Counted from the stretch's first letter, positions 1 to 8,985 are shown. The stretch: DNA of 64,000 nucleotides from Pseudomonas chlororaphis (GCF_000783395.1 NZ_JSFK01000012.1:62001-126000); one strand, 5' to 3'. Made by a program: numbers and translations. The notes: generated by a model not told the origin, from the sequence alone.

Positions 1-296
1 CGGCGCCAGCGAGCCGCGCCTTCGCGGGGGATCAGCGGATTGCCGACGTGCTGCTGGTCGAGGTATTCGAGGATGACGCGGCTGTCATGGATGACATTGC
101 CGTCGGCCAGACGCATGGCGGGAATCTTGCCCAGCGGGTTATCGGCGTTGAGTTCGGCGCTCGGGCTGACCGGGCTGAGCACGCAGTCTTGCAAGGCGAC
201 GCGATCCTGTTGGCCGGTTTCGTGCAGCAACACCATCACTTTGCGCACGAACGGGGAGAGCGTGTTGTGGTACAGGGTCATGCTGGGGGCGGACAT
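1..296 (-). CDS. Glutathione S-transferase family protein, N-terminal part (gene runs off the left edge)
   Basis: The ATG at 296-294 opens a reading frame that reaches base 1 without a stop. The visible 98 residues form a thioredoxin-like GST N-terminal domain: an early YHNTLSPFVRKV segment (glutathione-site serine/cysteine region), then NPLGKIPAM with the cis-proline, then DSRVILEYLD, which matches the gamma-glutamyl-binding ES/DS motif. This family conjugates glutathione to electrophiles or reduces disulphides in the cytoplasm; the substrate cannot be told from this part. The helical C-terminal domain lies outside the window. An ATG six codons in (MTLYHN) is an alternative start. Confidence 0.85.
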   Translation of the reverse strand, partial: MSAPSMTLYHNTLSPFVRKVMVLLHETGQQDRVALQDCVLSPVSPSAELNADNPLGKIPAMRLADGNVIHDSRVILEYLDQQHVGNPLIPREGAARWR

Positions 297-390
297 TGGC
301 AAACCTCGGTGATCGTCGAAGAGCAGGTGGTTAGCCTAGTCAGAACCGCGATGGCTGGCGAGGGAATTTATGGCGCCCATCCGGCCGCCA

Positions 391-479
391 TCGCTGGCAA
401 GCCAGCTCCCACAGGTTTTTGCAGTGAACACACATTTCAGGCCCAGCAGAGATCCTTGTGGGAGCTGGCTTGCCAGCGA
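391..479. repeat. Inverted pair of REP elements (family A)
   Basis: A 23-base element reading TCGCTGGCAAGCCAGCTCCC (plus ACA) at 391-413 is followed by its reverse complement at 457-479, separated by 43 bases. Each half is itself imperfectly palindromic. The same pair recurs at 4434-4522, 15575-15636 and 39011-39082. Such pairs are known in Pseudomonas as REP/REPINs mobilised by RAYT transposases; no RAYT gene is in this window. Confidence 0.85.
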
Positions 480-505
480 TGAGGCCATCACCGACAGCAC
501 AAAAA

Positions 506-685
506 CTACCTGCGCAGCAACAATCCCCTGATCGCCAGAAAGGCCGGAACACCCAGCCCAACCCAACTCAACGCATCCCAAATCCCATCCCCCAGCAGCG
601 CCGCAAACAACCCCGCCGCACTGAGCAGGGCAATCACGATTGGTGTGCTGAAGACCTTCCAGAAATTCGACTGACGCGGCTTCAT
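506..685 (-). CDS. Small two-helix membrane protein at the end of the siderophore operon
   Basis: The frame gives a 59-residue protein starting MKPRQSNFWKVF. It has two hydrophobic stretches (about residues 12-30 and 36-55) joined by a short DGIWDALSW loop, and ends RGLLLRR, so it is probably an inner-membrane protein with both ends in the cytoplasm. Its ATG overlaps the stop codon of the upstream PepSY gene (ATGA at 685-682), which implies translational coupling and a shared role in iron-siderophore handling. I recognise no named domain. A longer frame from 742 is open, but the coupled start is favoured. Function unknown. Confidence 0.7.
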   Translation of the reverse strand: MKPRQSNFWKVFSTPIVIALLSAAGLFAALLGDGIWDALSWVGLGVPAFLAIRGLLLRR

Positions 686-1812
686 GCAGACGCCTCCGCC
701 GTTTCCAGCAGGGGCTTGGCCGCTTTGCGCCGCACCACCCACAGATAGACGCCACTGCCGAGCACAATGATCGTCAGCACATCGAGGGTGGCCCAGAGGA
801 TTTTCATTGGCATGCCGCCGTAATCACCAAAGTGCAACGGCTGCGACATGCCCATGGCGTCCATGTACCAAGGACGTTCGGCCACGGCGGTGACCTGCAG
901 CGTGGTGGCGTCTATCAGCACCGGCGTCAAAAGATGCGAGGTCAGGTGCGTGCCGCCCTTCATGAACACCGAGTAATGGTGCTCGCTGGAAAAGCGTGTG
1001 CCGGGGAAGGCAATGAAATCCGGCTTCATCCCCGGCGCCACTTCAGCGGCGATATCGAGCAAACGCGTGGCCGGCGCCAGGTGGGTCAGCGGAGGCGCAT
1101 CGCGGTAAGGTTCGATCAGCGCAGTCAGTGCTTCATTGCGCCAAGCAGCGATCAACAGGTCTGCGCAAGCGCTGATCACACCGGTCACGCCGACCACCAG
1201 CGCCCAGGTCAGGGTGACAACACCGATCAGGTTATGCAGGTCGAGCCAGCGCAGCCGTGTCGACTTGTCCTGACGCACCGTGCCGAACTTCAAACGGCGC
1301 ATGAACGGCAGGTACAGCACCGTCCCGGATACGATGGCCACGACAAACAGCAGCCCCATGAACGCCAGCAGTAATTTGCCCGGCAGCCCGGCGAACATGT
1401 CGACGTGCAGACGCAGGATAAACAGCATCAAGCCGCCATTGGCCGATGGGGTTTCCAGCGCTTCACCGGTACGCGCGTCGAGCATGAAGGTGTGCGATGA
1501 GTTCGGTTCGGTACCGGCGGTTTTCGCCATGATCGTCAGCACGGCGTTCGGTTCGTCGTCATCGAAACCGAAGTACTGCACGACGTCATCGGGACGATGT
1601 TTTTCTGCGGCCTCGACCAGCTGCGCCAGATTCAGCCGCGGGGTGTCGGCCGGCATCTCGCGCACTTCGGGGGCATCGCCGAGCAGATGTTCGATCTCGT
1701 GATGGAAAATCAGCGGCAGACCGGTCAAGGCCAGCATCAGCAGAAACACAGTGCAAACCAGGCTGGTCCAGGTGTGGATGAACGACCAGCGGCGGATTGT
1801 TTTACTTTTCAT
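682..1812 (-). CDS. foxB: PepSY-associated inner-membrane protein (FoxB-like, ferrisiderophore handling)
   Basis: A 376-residue protein with the PepSY_TM architecture: an N-terminal helix after MKSKTIRRWSFIHTWTS, a periplasmic PepSY-like region (about 45-135), paired helices near 140-190 (LLLAFMGLLFVVAIVSGTVL), another helix near 200-225, and a last helix at about 345-365. In P. aeruginosa a protein of this kind (FoxB) follows foxA and works with the receptor in siderophore uptake or iron release in the inner membrane. The start at 1812 is preferred over an in-frame 1845 because AAGG lies just upstream and homologues begin with the MKxKTIRRWxxxH pattern. The symbol rests on gene order as well as family, so the siderophore is an inference. 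Confidence 0.75.
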   Translation of the reverse strand: MKSKTIRRWSFIHTWTSLVCTVFLLMLALTGLPLIFHHEIEHLLGDAPEVREMPADTPRLNLAQLVEAAEKHRPDDVVQYFGFDDDEPNAVLTIMAKTAGTEPNSSHTFMLDARTGEALETPSANGGLMLFILRLHVDMFAGLPGKLLLAFMGLLFVVAIVSGTVLYLPFMRRLKFGTVRQDKSTRLRWLDLHNLIGVVTLTWALVVGVTGVISACADLLIAAWRNEALTALIEPYRDAPPLTHLAPATRLLDIAAEVAPGMKPDFIAFPGTRFSSEHHYSVFMKGGTHLTSHLLTPVLIDATTLQVTAVAERPWYMDAMGMSQPLHFGDYGGMPMKILWATLDVLTIIVLGSGVYLWVVRRKAAKPLLETAEASA

Positions 1813-1886
1813 TTCATGACCTTCAAAAACACCAAAGCCGTCCACGAGGGACGGCCAGGTAACAGGGCCTGTTTCAGCTCAATCGC

Positions 1887-4313
1887 TTACCACTTGTAAG
1901 TGGCGCTGGCGACGACACTGCGCGTGTCGCCGTAGTAGCAGTAGAAGCTGTCGCAGGTGGAAATGTATTCCTTGTCGAACAGGTTGGTCGCGTTGACGGC
2001 CAGCGACGCGCCTTTGAGGCTGTTGTCCAGACGACCGAGGTCGTAATGCACGCTCGCGTCGAACACGGTGTAGGCGTCCGCCTTGCCCAGCCAGGTATTG
2101 GCCTTGTCGCCGTAGGTGTTGCCGGTGTAACGCACGCCACCGCCAATGCCGAAGCCGTCGAGGACGCCGGCGTGCCAGGTGTAATCGGTCCACAGCGACG
2201 CTTGCTGGTTCGGCATCAGTTGCAGGCGATTGCCCTTGTCGACGCCATTCTGCACTTCGGATTTGGCCAGGGTGTAGGCAGCGATGACTTTCAGGTTGTC
2301 GGTGACGTCGGAAACCGCTTCCAGCTCGAGGCCTTTGACTTTCACTTCGCCGGTCTGACTGGTGATCGACACGTTGTTGACGAAGGTGTTAACCGAGACG
2401 TTCTTCTGGGTGAGGTCGTACACGGCGGCGGTCAGCAGGGTTTTGCTGCCCGGTGGCTGGTACTTGATGCCCAGTTCCCACTGCTTGCCTTCGGTCGGTT
2501 TGAGCGAACCGGTCGAGGTGGCGTCGGCGCCCGTGGTCGGCTGGAAGGATTCGGCGTACGACAGGTACGGCACGAAACCGTTGTCGAACACGTAGCTGAG
2601 CGCGGCGTTGCCGCTGAAGGCTTTGTCGCGCTGGGTGTTGGTGGCATCGCCCTTGTTGATGAACTTTGTGCTGGTGTGCACCCAGTCTTCACGGCCGCCG
2701 AGGGTCAGGCGCCACTGGTCAAGGGCCATCTGGTCCTGGATGTACAGACCGGTCTGGTAGGTCTTCTGGTCGTAATCGTAAAACGCCGTGGAACGCGCCG
2801 GGCGCACGATCGGCTGACCGTAGATCGGCGTGATCACGTTGGTGGTCAGGCCGTCACCGAAGATCGAGGTGTAGTTGGTGTTGCTGCGCTGGTGATCAAG
2901 GCCCAGCAGCAGGGTGTGGCGGATATCGCCGGTGGCGAAGTCGGCCTGGAAGTTGTTGTCCACGGCGAACTGGCTGATGTCTTCGTCGACGCTGGTGCTG
3001 GTGCGATTTACATTGCCCTGAGCATCGACTTGCGCGAACGGGTAGGAACCCGGCGTCAGGGACTGGAACGACAGGTCCGACTTGGTGTAGCGCAGGTTCT
3101 GCTTGAACTGCCAGACATCGTTCAGACGATGTTCGAAGGCGTAGCCCAGCGCGTAGTAGGTGCGATCGTAATATTCCCAGTCCGGATCACCCAGATTCTT
3201 GTGGTGGGAGATATCGCCGAACGGTGACTTGATCTTGGTGCCCTGAATCGGCAGGAACTGACTGGTGATGCCGGTATCGTCGCGGGTGAACTGGCTGAGC
3301 AGGGTGAGCTTGGTATCGTCGTCGATGTTCCAGGTCAGGCTCGGCGCGATGTTGTAGCGCTTGTTGTCGACGTGATCGATCTGCGTGCCGCTGTCGCGCA
3401 CCACACCGCTGAGGCCGTAGAGAAACTGGCCGGCGTCATCGATCTTGCCGGTGCTGGCGAAGTTGATCTGGCGGTGGTTGTCGCTGCCGTATTGCAGCTG
3501 GATTTCATTGCTGGCTTCAGCGCTTGGACGACGGCTGACCATGTCCAGCAAGCCGCCCGGTGGGGTCTGGCCGTAAACCGAGGAGGCCGGGCCGCGCAGC
3601 AGGGCGAGGCGGTCGAGGTTCCAGGTTTCCTGTTTCGGGTTGGCGTACACGCCTTTTGGCAGCGGCAGGCCATCGAGGAACTGGGTCGGTTCGAACCCGC
3701 GCACCCGCAGCCAGTCGGCGCGGGTGTCGCTGCCGTAGCTGCTGGCGGTGATGCCCGGCATGTAGCGCACCGCGTCATCGAGGCTGTGCACGCTGCGGTC
3801 GTCCATTTGCTGGCGAGTCGCGACGGAGATCGAACGCGGCGCTTCGACCAGCGCGGTGTCAGTCTTGGTGCCAGCGGCGGTGCGGGTGGCGGTGTAGCCT
3901 TCAACCGGGCCCCAGGCGCTTTCGAAGTTTTCCACGCCGATGACGGAAGTTTCCGGCAGGGCCAACGTGCCTTCAGGCACGGCAACCAGGGTGTAGGTGC
4001 CGGTGCTGCTTTGTTCCAGTTGCAGACCGGTGCCGCTCAGGGCCGCACGCAAGGCGCCAGCCGCATCGTACTGGCCGTTGACCGGTGCCGAGGTCTTGCC
4101 TGCCGCCAGCGACGGGTTCAGCGACAGCGCAATGCCGCCCTGGCTGGCGATCTGATTCAGCGTGGTCGACAGTGGCGCCGCCGGCAGATTGTAGGCGCGC
4201 ACGCTGGACGCTTGTTCAGCGGCGAGCAACGGACTGCTGATCAGCGGCGCGCTGAGCGCGATGGCGACAGCCAGCAGACTGGGGCGCAACAAGGTGTCTA
4301 GCGAACGGGACAT
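1887..4313 (-). CDS. foxA: TonB-dependent siderophore receptor with N-terminal signalling domain (FoxA/FiuA type)
   Basis: An 808-residue outer-membrane receptor. Residues 1-31 are a signal peptide ending SSPLLAAEQA. Residues 35-115 are the STN signalling domain, which contacts the FecR partner in the periplasm. A plug domain (about 145-255) contains VEAPRSISVATRQQMDD and LRVRGFEPTQF. The 22-strand barrel ends SVVASATYKW with a C-terminal aromatic residue. The late CDSFYCYYGD segment, with two cysteines, is what I recall from hydroxamate (ferrichrome/ferrioxamine) receptors. AGGAG precedes the ATG. The upstream sigma/anti-sigma pair and downstream PepSY gene match foxIRAB better than fiuIRA, but substrate is not proven: ferrichrome remains possible. 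Confidence 0.88.
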   Translation of the reverse strand: MSRSLDTLLRPSLLAVAIALSAPLISSPLLAAEQASSVRAYNLPAAPLSTTLNQIASQGGIALSLNPSLAAGKTSAPVNGQYDAAGALRAALSGTGLQLEQSSTGTYTLVAVPEGTLALPETSVIGVENFESAWGPVEGYTATRTAAGTKTDTALVEAPRSISVATRQQMDDRSVHSLDDAVRYMPGITASSYGSDTRADWLRVRGFEPTQFLDGLPLPKGVYANPKQETWNLDRLALLRGPASSVYGQTPPGGLLDMVSRRPSAEASNEIQLQYGSDNHRQINFASTGKIDDAGQFLYGLSGVVRDSGTQIDHVDNKRYNIAPSLTWNIDDDTKLTLLSQFTRDDTGITSQFLPIQGTKIKSPFGDISHHKNLGDPDWEYYDRTYYALGYAFEHRLNDVWQFKQNLRYTKSDLSFQSLTPGSYPFAQVDAQGNVNRTSTSVDEDISQFAVDNNFQADFATGDIRHTLLLGLDHQRSNTNYTSIFGDGLTTNVITPIYGQPIVRPARSTAFYDYDQKTYQTGLYIQDQMALDQWRLTLGGREDWVHTSTKFINKGDATNTQRDKAFSGNAALSYVFDNGFVPYLSYAESFQPTTGADATSTGSLKPTEGKQWELGIKYQPPGSKTLLTAAVYDLTQKNVSVNTFVNNVSITSQTGEVKVKGLELEAVSDVTDNLKVIAAYTLAKSEVQNGVDKGNRLQLMPNQQASLWTDYTWHAGVLDGFGIGGGVRYTGNTYGDKANTWLGKADAYTVFDASVHYDLGRLDNSLKGASLAVNATNLFDKEYISTCDSFYCYYGDTRSVVASATYKW

Positions 4314-4433
4314 ACGGCGGCTCCTGAATGGAAATATTTCTCAATTGCCTGTGTGCCGGATGAAAAGCAAAAAGTGATAGGGCTGGATGAAAATAATTTC
4401 GATTAACTGAAAGTGGAGGCTGTAGGGGCCTCA

Positions 4434-4522
4434 TCGCTGGCAAGCCAGCTCCCACAGGTTTCAGTGCTGTTCACAAAATTGCTGCTCACCGCAGATCCCT
4501 GTGGGAGCTGGCTTGCCAGCGA
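4434..4522. repeat. Inverted pair of REP elements (family A)
   Basis: The 23-base REP half at 4434-4456 faces its reverse complement at 4500-4522. It fills the gap between the FecR-type gene and the receptor gene, so it could form a hairpin in a read-through transcript and help separate receptor expression from the regulators. Confidence 0.85.
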
Positions 4523-4544
4523 TGGCGGCCGCTCAGACACCGCA

Positions 4545-5519
4545 TTACTCGGGCTTTATATCGGCCTTTGCGACAGTGACCCAGTACGGCGTATGCCGCT
4601 CGATCTGCACCGGCAGGGTCGGCAGCAATGCGCTCAGGGCCTTATCGGTGTCATGCAGCGGAAAGCTGCCGGTAATCCGCAGGTCTGCCACGTCCGGCGC
4701 CACGCCCAGATGCCCGCGACGATAACGCCCCAGTTCATGCACCAGATCGCCAAGGCGAGCGTTATCGACCACCAGCATGCCGCGCGTCCAGGCATCAGCG
4801 CCGGGATTGAGCGCGACGATCGAACCCAATCCATCACTGCGCAGCAGCACTTGCTGGCCTTCATGGAGAATTTGCTCTTCAGGGTTGGATTGCGGGTGCG
4901 CCGCGACCGCCGACTGCAACACACTCAGGCGCGTGCCTGCTTCTTCACGCTTGACCAGAAACCGCGTACCCAAGGCGCGCATGCTGCCTTCGCGGGTTTC
5001 AACGATGAACGGGCGCGCATCGCCATGACCGGTCTCGACGAGAATTTCACCTTCCTGCAGGACGATCAATCGGCGCTGGTCATCGAACCGCACATCCACC
5101 GCACTGTGGGTATTGAGATTCAGCACAGTGCCGTCCGCCAGGCGCACGGTGCGCTGTTCGCCCGTAGCAGTGCGTTGATCGGCGAGCCAGTAATCCAGCG
5201 GCATGAACCGTTCGCTGGCGAACAGCCCCAGACCGACAAGCACCACAACGCTGGCCAGTCCACTGCCCAGTCTGCGCACCCGCCGGCGAATGCCCTCGCG
5301 TGATTGCAGCAGCGCACTGCGCGCCGGCCCTTTGGCCACACTGAAACGCTGATCGAGCATGCCCAGTTGCCGCCATGCGCGGGCGTGTTCTTCATGGGCC
5401 GCATGCCATTTGGCGAACTCTTCGCGCTCCAGCGGACTGCTCGAGTCGAGGGTCAGTTGCCAGGCAATCGCCGCATCCAGCACATGCGCCGGCACCGGTC
5501 TGGAACTGGCCGGGCTCAC
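4545..5519 (-). CDS. foxR: FecR-type anti-sigma / sigma-activating regulator
   Basis: A 324-residue single-pass inner-membrane protein. The N-terminal DUF4880-like cytoplasmic part (about 1-75, with WQLTLDS and FAKWHAAHEEHARAWRQL) binds the sigma factor. A transmembrane helix lies near 84-104 (LASVVVLVGLGLFASERF). A periplasmic FecR domain (about 120-220, GEQRTVRLADGTVLNLNT) and a C-terminal STN-like region (about 245-320, VDNARLGDLVHEL) would receive the signal from the receptor. The gene overlaps the sigma gene by four bases and precedes the receptor, the usual sigma-regulator-receptor order. The symbol follows the foxIRAB interpretation. Confidence 0.88.
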   Translation of the reverse strand: MSPASSRPVPAHVLDAAIAWQLTLDSSSPLEREEFAKWHAAHEEHARAWRQLGMLDQRFSVAKGPARSALLQSREGIRRRVRRLGSGLASVVVLVGLGLFASERFMPLDYWLADQRTATGEQRTVRLADGTVLNLNTHSAVDVRFDDQRRLIVLQEGEILVETGHGDARPFIVETREGSMRALGTRFLVKREEAGTRLSVLQSAVAAHPQSNPEEQILHEGQQVLLRSDGLGSIVALNPGADAWTRGMLVVDNARLGDLVHELGRYRRGHLGVAPDVADLRITGSFPLHDTDKALSALLPTLPVQIERHTPYWVTVAKADIKPE

Positions 5520-6034
5520 GTCGGCTCACCGTACAGGGCGATGTAGCACTGACGAATGCCTTGCGCCAGATACTGGCGCACGCGAGGCACCGAGACGCCG
5601 AGCTTGTCGGCGATCTCGGCATGGCTGAGGCCATCGAGACGGTTATAAAGGAAAGCGGCGCGGGCCTTGGTCGACAGTTTGCCGAGCAAGCGGTCGATGG
5701 CTTTGAGGTCTTCGAGGATCATTTGCTGTTCTTCCACCGACGGTTGCTCGCCTTCGGGGATCAGCATCAGTTCGGTGAGGTAGGCCTGTTCCAGGGCCGC
5801 GCGACGGAAGTAGTCGAACAGCAGACCCTTGGCGATCGCCACCAGAAAGGCCCGCGGCTCGCGCGGTGTCAGCAGGGTTTCGCGACCGAGCAGACGGACG
5901 AAGGTGTCCTGGCTCAGGTCCTCGGCGCGTTGTGGACACGTCACATTGCGTCGCAGCCAGGCCAACAGCCAACCACGATGGTCGCGATACATCGCACCGA
6001 CGAGCTCACTGTTAGGGCTTGGGACTGACGACAC
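5516..6034 (-). CDS. foxI: Iron-starvation ECF sigma factor (FecI type)
   Basis: A 172-residue ECF sigma factor with only regions 2 and 4. Region 2 covers about 12-80 (YRDHRGWLLAWLRR, AEDLSQDTFVRLL, ending FLVAIAKGLLFDYFRR). Region 4 covers about 110-165 (LSTKARAAFLYNRLDGLSHAEIADKLGVSVPRVRQYL) and recognises the -35 element. It would direct RNA polymerase to the receptor promoter when the ferri-siderophore signal passes through the FecR partner. It is the first gene of the operon and lies 29 bases from a Fur-like box, consistent with derepression under iron limitation. Confidence 0.9.
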   Translation of the reverse strand: MSSVPSPNSELVGAMYRDHRGWLLAWLRRNVTCPQRAEDLSQDTFVRLLGRETLLTPREPRAFLVAIAKGLLFDYFRRAALEQAYLTELMLIPEGEQPSVEEQQMILEDLKAIDRLLGKLSTKARAAFLYNRLDGLSHAEIADKLGVSVPRVRQYLAQGIRQCYIALYGEPT

Positions 6035-6346
6035 CGGACATCACCGATTGGGAAATGTTAACTAACGCGAATTGTTCGCGATTGTGGCAGAGGTGGGAAT
6101 GGTTAGCAATTGGCCACTGGTCAGGTGGGCATGTAAAGGCAGACCCCTCACCCTAGCCCTCTCCCGGGGGGAGAGGGGACCGATTGGGGGATACTCAGGA
6201 GATACACCGACCTGAACGATTTTCAGTGAATCCATAATCAACTCGGTCTTTCATGTCGATGAAAAGCCCGAGACACCTCGGTAGGCTCCCTCTCCCTCTG
6301 GGAGAGGGCTGGGGTGAGGGGGATGGATCTTGGACTTGACTCAACT
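6035..6346. repeat. Gene-free stretch holding an inverted pair of CCCTCACCC-type repeats (family D)
   Basis: Apart from the Fur-like box near the left end, this 312-base gap is built around two copies of a repeat in opposite orientation. One is at 6144-6180 (CCCTCACCCTAGCCCTCTCC followed by a G-run); the other is at about 6286-6325 (CTCTGGGAGAGGGCTGGGGT). Each copy has a short hairpin of CCCTCTCCC against GGGAGAGGG. The segment between them is unremarkable. The same family recurs at 9692-9742 and 9892-9939. No gene is supported here. Confidence 0.75.
6064..6079 (-). promoter_or_regulatory. Putative Fur box upstream of the ECF sigma gene
   Basis: On the minus strand the sequence reads GCGAACAATTCGCGTT. 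It resembles the Pseudomonas Fur-box style GCGAATGATTCGCATT at 13 of 16 positions by eye and includes a perfect GCGAA-N3-TTCGC dyad. Its position about 30 bases before the sigma start codon suits Fur repression of an iron-starvation sigma factor. No binding data; matched from memory of the consensus. Confidence 0.5.
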
Positions 6347-7054
6347 TCAGAACGAAGGCGCCTGCTGCCTACGCTTCCACTGACTCAACCGCTGCTGCAA
6401 ATTCAACGGACTATGAATCTGCTGCCCCCGCGCCCGGCTGAACAGAATCAACGCCAGTTCCGCCGTCGCCAGCGCATCGGCACTGGCGTTATGCCGCTCG
6501 AACACCTCAAGCTTGAACCAGTCGATCCACTCATCCAGCCCGGCCTCACGAATATTCGCCTGCGGACACACCAGCGGTGCAACGTCGGCGACATCGAGAA
6601 ACACCTGCTGCAATTTGTGCCCCAGATGCTCCTTCAGCGCGCGCCCCAGCATGTGCTGATCGAACGGCGCATGAAACGCCAGCACCGGGCTGTCACCGAC
6701 AAACTCCATGAACTCCAGCAGTGCCTCGGCCGGTTCACTGCCCGCCGCAATCGCATTCGGCCCCAGCCCGTGAATCAACACGCTGGGGCTGAGCTTCAAT
6801 TCGCGACATTGCAACGTGCGTTCGAACTGCTGGCTGAAATCGATCGCGCCGTCCTCGATCACCACGGCGCCAATCGACAACACACGATCCTTGTTCAGGT
6901 TGAGTCCGGTGGTTTCCAGATCCAGCACTACCCAACGTTGTTCGCGCAGTGTGCATTCGCTCAGCTCGGTGATCGCCGGCAGCTGCGCCAGACGCTGCTG
7001 CAAATCCGCTGACAGCACCGGGCTGGCCGGGCGCAGCCACGAAAACAGGCTCAT
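6347..7054 (-). CDS. DEDDh 3'-5' exonuclease (DNA polymerase III epsilon-like)
   Basis: A 235-residue exonuclease of the DnaQ superfamily. All catalytic blocks are visible: Exo I VVLDLETTGL (D and E, near residue 45), Exo II AFHAPFDQHML (D near 135), and Exo III HNASADALATAELAL (H and D near 190), which makes it DEDDh. It is a stand-alone cytoplasmic exonuclease; it is clearly a paralogue of, not identical to, the replicative DnaQ subunit, and its cellular DNA or RNA substrate is unknown. Its ATG overlaps the stop of the upstream cNMP/CBS gene by four bases, so the two are translated as a pair. The same pairing of a DUF294 protein with a DnaQ-like exonuclease is common in Pseudomonas. Confidence 0.88.
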   Translation of the reverse strand: MSLFSWLRPASPVLSADLQQRLAQLPAITELSECTLREQRWVVLDLETTGLNLNKDRVLSIGAVVIEDGAIDFSQQFERTLQCRELKLSPSVLIHGLGPNAIAAGSEPAEALLEFMEFVGDSPVLAFHAPFDQHMLGRALKEHLGHKLQQVFLDVADVAPLVCPQANIREAGLDEWIDWFKLEVFERHNASADALATAELALILFSRARGQQIHSPLNLQQRLSQWKRRQQAPSF

Positions 7055-8985
7055 AGCTGATACCGCAACGTCAGGCTGCTTTGCAGGCGCTGGGCCTGGC
7101 GCAGGGATTCTCGCAGGATGCGCCGGTCGAGGTGATTGAGGCTGTCCGGGTCGACACGGTTGGAATAGGGCAGGTTCTCCCGCGTCTGCAGTTGATGCTG
7201 TTGCATGCGCGTCTGCTGAATGAAGTGATAGGCCTCTTCATACGCCGCGCCATCCAGTCGCTCGATGACTTCTTTCTCGACCAGCTGCCGGAAGCGCTCA
7301 AGGGTGTTGTTGGCATCGATACCGTTGGCCAGCGCGAGCAGTCGCGCGCCATCCACGAACGGCGTCAGCCCCTGAACCTTCAGGTCCAGTGTGGCTTTCT
7401 CGCCATTCTTGCGCGCCAGCACAAACTCGCGGAAACGCCCCACCGGTGGACGGTTGCGCAGAGCGTTTTCGGCCATCATGCGCTGGAACAAACGGTTGTC
7501 GCCGACCTGGTCGAGAATGCCCCGGCGCAGTTGTTCACAGCCTTGTTCATCACCCCAGACCACGCGCAGGTCGAAATAAATGCTCGACCCGAGCAGATTC
7601 TCCGGCGTCGCCTCACGAATAAAAGCCGCAAAGCGCCGTGCCCATTCTGCCCGCGACAGACACAGCTCGGGGTTGCCGGCCATGATGTTGCCCTTGCACA
7701 GGGTGAAACCGCACAGCGCCAGACTCTGGTTGATCTGCTGGGCAATCGGCAGCAGCTTGCCGCGAATCTCCGCCGCATGCGCGGCATCGCGGGCGTCGAA
7801 CAGAATGCCGTTGTCCTGATCGGTGTGCAGCGTCTGCTCGCGGCGGCCTTCGCTGCCGAAACACAACCAACTGAACGGCACGCCGGGATCGCCTTTTTCG
7901 GCGAGGGTCAGTTCGATCACCCGGCACACGGTGTGATCGTTGAGCAAGGTGATGATATGGGTGATCTGCGTCGAAGACGCACCGTGGGCGAGCATGCGCT
8001 CGACCAGTTGGCCGATCTCGCCGCGCAGGCTGACCAGTTGTTCGACGCGCTGGGCGCTGCGGATCGTCCGGGCCAGATGCACCAGGTCGACCCGTTGCAG
8101 CGAGAACAGATCGCGCTCGGAGACCACGCCACACAGGCGCTGATCCTTGACCAGGCAGACGTGGGCGATGTGTCGTTCGGTCATGGCAATCGCTGCATCG
8201 AAGGCACTGTGATCCGGCGACAAGTAGAAGGGCGCGCGAGTCATGTGGCGCTCGATGGCCTCGCTGAAATCGCCGATGCCTTCAGCCACCACATGGCGCA
8301 AATCGCGCAGGGTGAAAATCCCCAGCGGCGCCTTGTGCTCATCCACCGCGACGATGCTGCCGACCTGCTGCTCGTGCATCAGCTTCACCGCTTCACGCAA
8401 TGGCGTGTCCGGGCTGCACGTCACCGGGTGCCGCATCGCCAGTTCGCCCAGTCGGGTGTTCAGCGAATATTGCGTACCGAGGGTTTCCACGGCTTTCTGC
8501 TGCACTTGCTGGTTGACCTGATCGAGCAGGCTGCTGACGCCGCGCAAGGCGAAGTCGCGGAAGGTGCTGGAGAGGGCGAACAGCTTGATGAACGCCAGTT
8601 TGTTCAGTTGCAGACAGAAGGTGTCCTCGCCGGCCAGGTGTTCGGTGCGCGTCGCGCGTTCGCCGAGCAATGCAGCCAGCGGAAAGCATTCGCCGGTGGT
8701 GATTTCAAACGTGGTCTCGGTGCCGGGTTTGGTGATGTGCTGACGTTCGCCGACGACACGGCCTTGTTTGACGATATAGAAATGTTCGACCGGGCCGTCG
8801 GCGGGTTTGATGATGCTCTCGCCCTGGCCGTAGAAACGCAGCTGACATTGCTCCACCAGATAAGCCAGGTGGGCGTGTTCCATCTGATTGAAGGGCGGGA
8901 AGCGCTGAAGGAATTGCAGGGTGCCCTGAATGTTCTGCAATACCGCGGTTTTCCCTGCCTGGGTGAAGGCGTCCGCTTTACTCAT
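7051..8985 (-). CDS. cNMP-binding / CBS-pair / DUF294 nucleotidyltransferase-like signalling protein
   Basis: A cytoplasmic protein of 644 residues. An N-terminal cyclic-nucleotide-binding (CAP_ED) domain covers about 25-140 (FYIVKQGRVVGER). A CBS pair follows at about 155-275 (REAVKLMHEQQVGSIVAV, then GVVSERDLFSL), likely binding adenosyl ligands. The nucleotidyltransferase-like DUF294 domain (about 310-450) has FGSEGRREQTLHTDQDNGI, resembling the GlnD/GlnE-type active-site pattern. A C-terminal DUF294_C helical region ends the protein. By family it is a ligand-sensing nucleotidyltransferase or signal protein; its target is unknown. The start at 8985 (MSKADAF) is chosen by homologue style; 8991 and a longer frame from 9090 are also open and no strong ribosome site decides. 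Confidence 0.82.
   Translation of the reverse strand: MSKADAFTQAGKTAVLQNIQGTLQFLQRFPPFNQMEHAHLAYLVEQCQLRFYGQGESIIKPADGPVEHFYIVKQGRVVGERQHITKPGTETTFEITTGECFPLAALLGERATRTEHLAGEDTFCLQLNKLAFIKLFALSSTFRDFALRGVSSLLDQVNQQVQQKAVETLGTQYSLNTRLGELAMRHPVTCSPDTPLREAVKLMHEQQVGSIVAVDEHKAPLGIFTLRDLRHVVAEGIGDFSEAIERHMTRAPFYLSPDHSAFDAAIAMTERHIAHVCLVKDQRLCGVVSERDLFSLQRVDLVHLARTIRSAQRVEQLVSLRGEIGQLVERMLAHGASSTQITHIITLLNDHTVCRVIELTLAEKGDPGVPFSWLCFGSEGRREQTLHTDQDNGILFDARDAAHAAEIRGKLLPIAQQINQSLALCGFTLCKGNIMAGNPELCLSRAEWARRFAAFIREATPENLLGSSIYFDLRVVWGDEQGCEQLRRGILDQVGDNRLFQRMMAENALRNRPPVGRFREFVLARKNGEKATLDLKVQGLTPFVDGARLLALANGIDANNTLERFRQLVEKEVIERLDGAAYEEAYHFIQQTRMQQHQLQTRENLPYSNRVDPDSLNHLDRRILRESLRQAQRLQSSLTLRYQL

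Noticed and set aside
2046..3227. Long plus-strand open frames antisense to the TonB receptor gene (and similar frames at 7081-9222, 15719-17539, 43230-45266)
   Set aside because: These are by-products of high GC in the opposite, well-supported genes; their products show no domain and have skewed composition.
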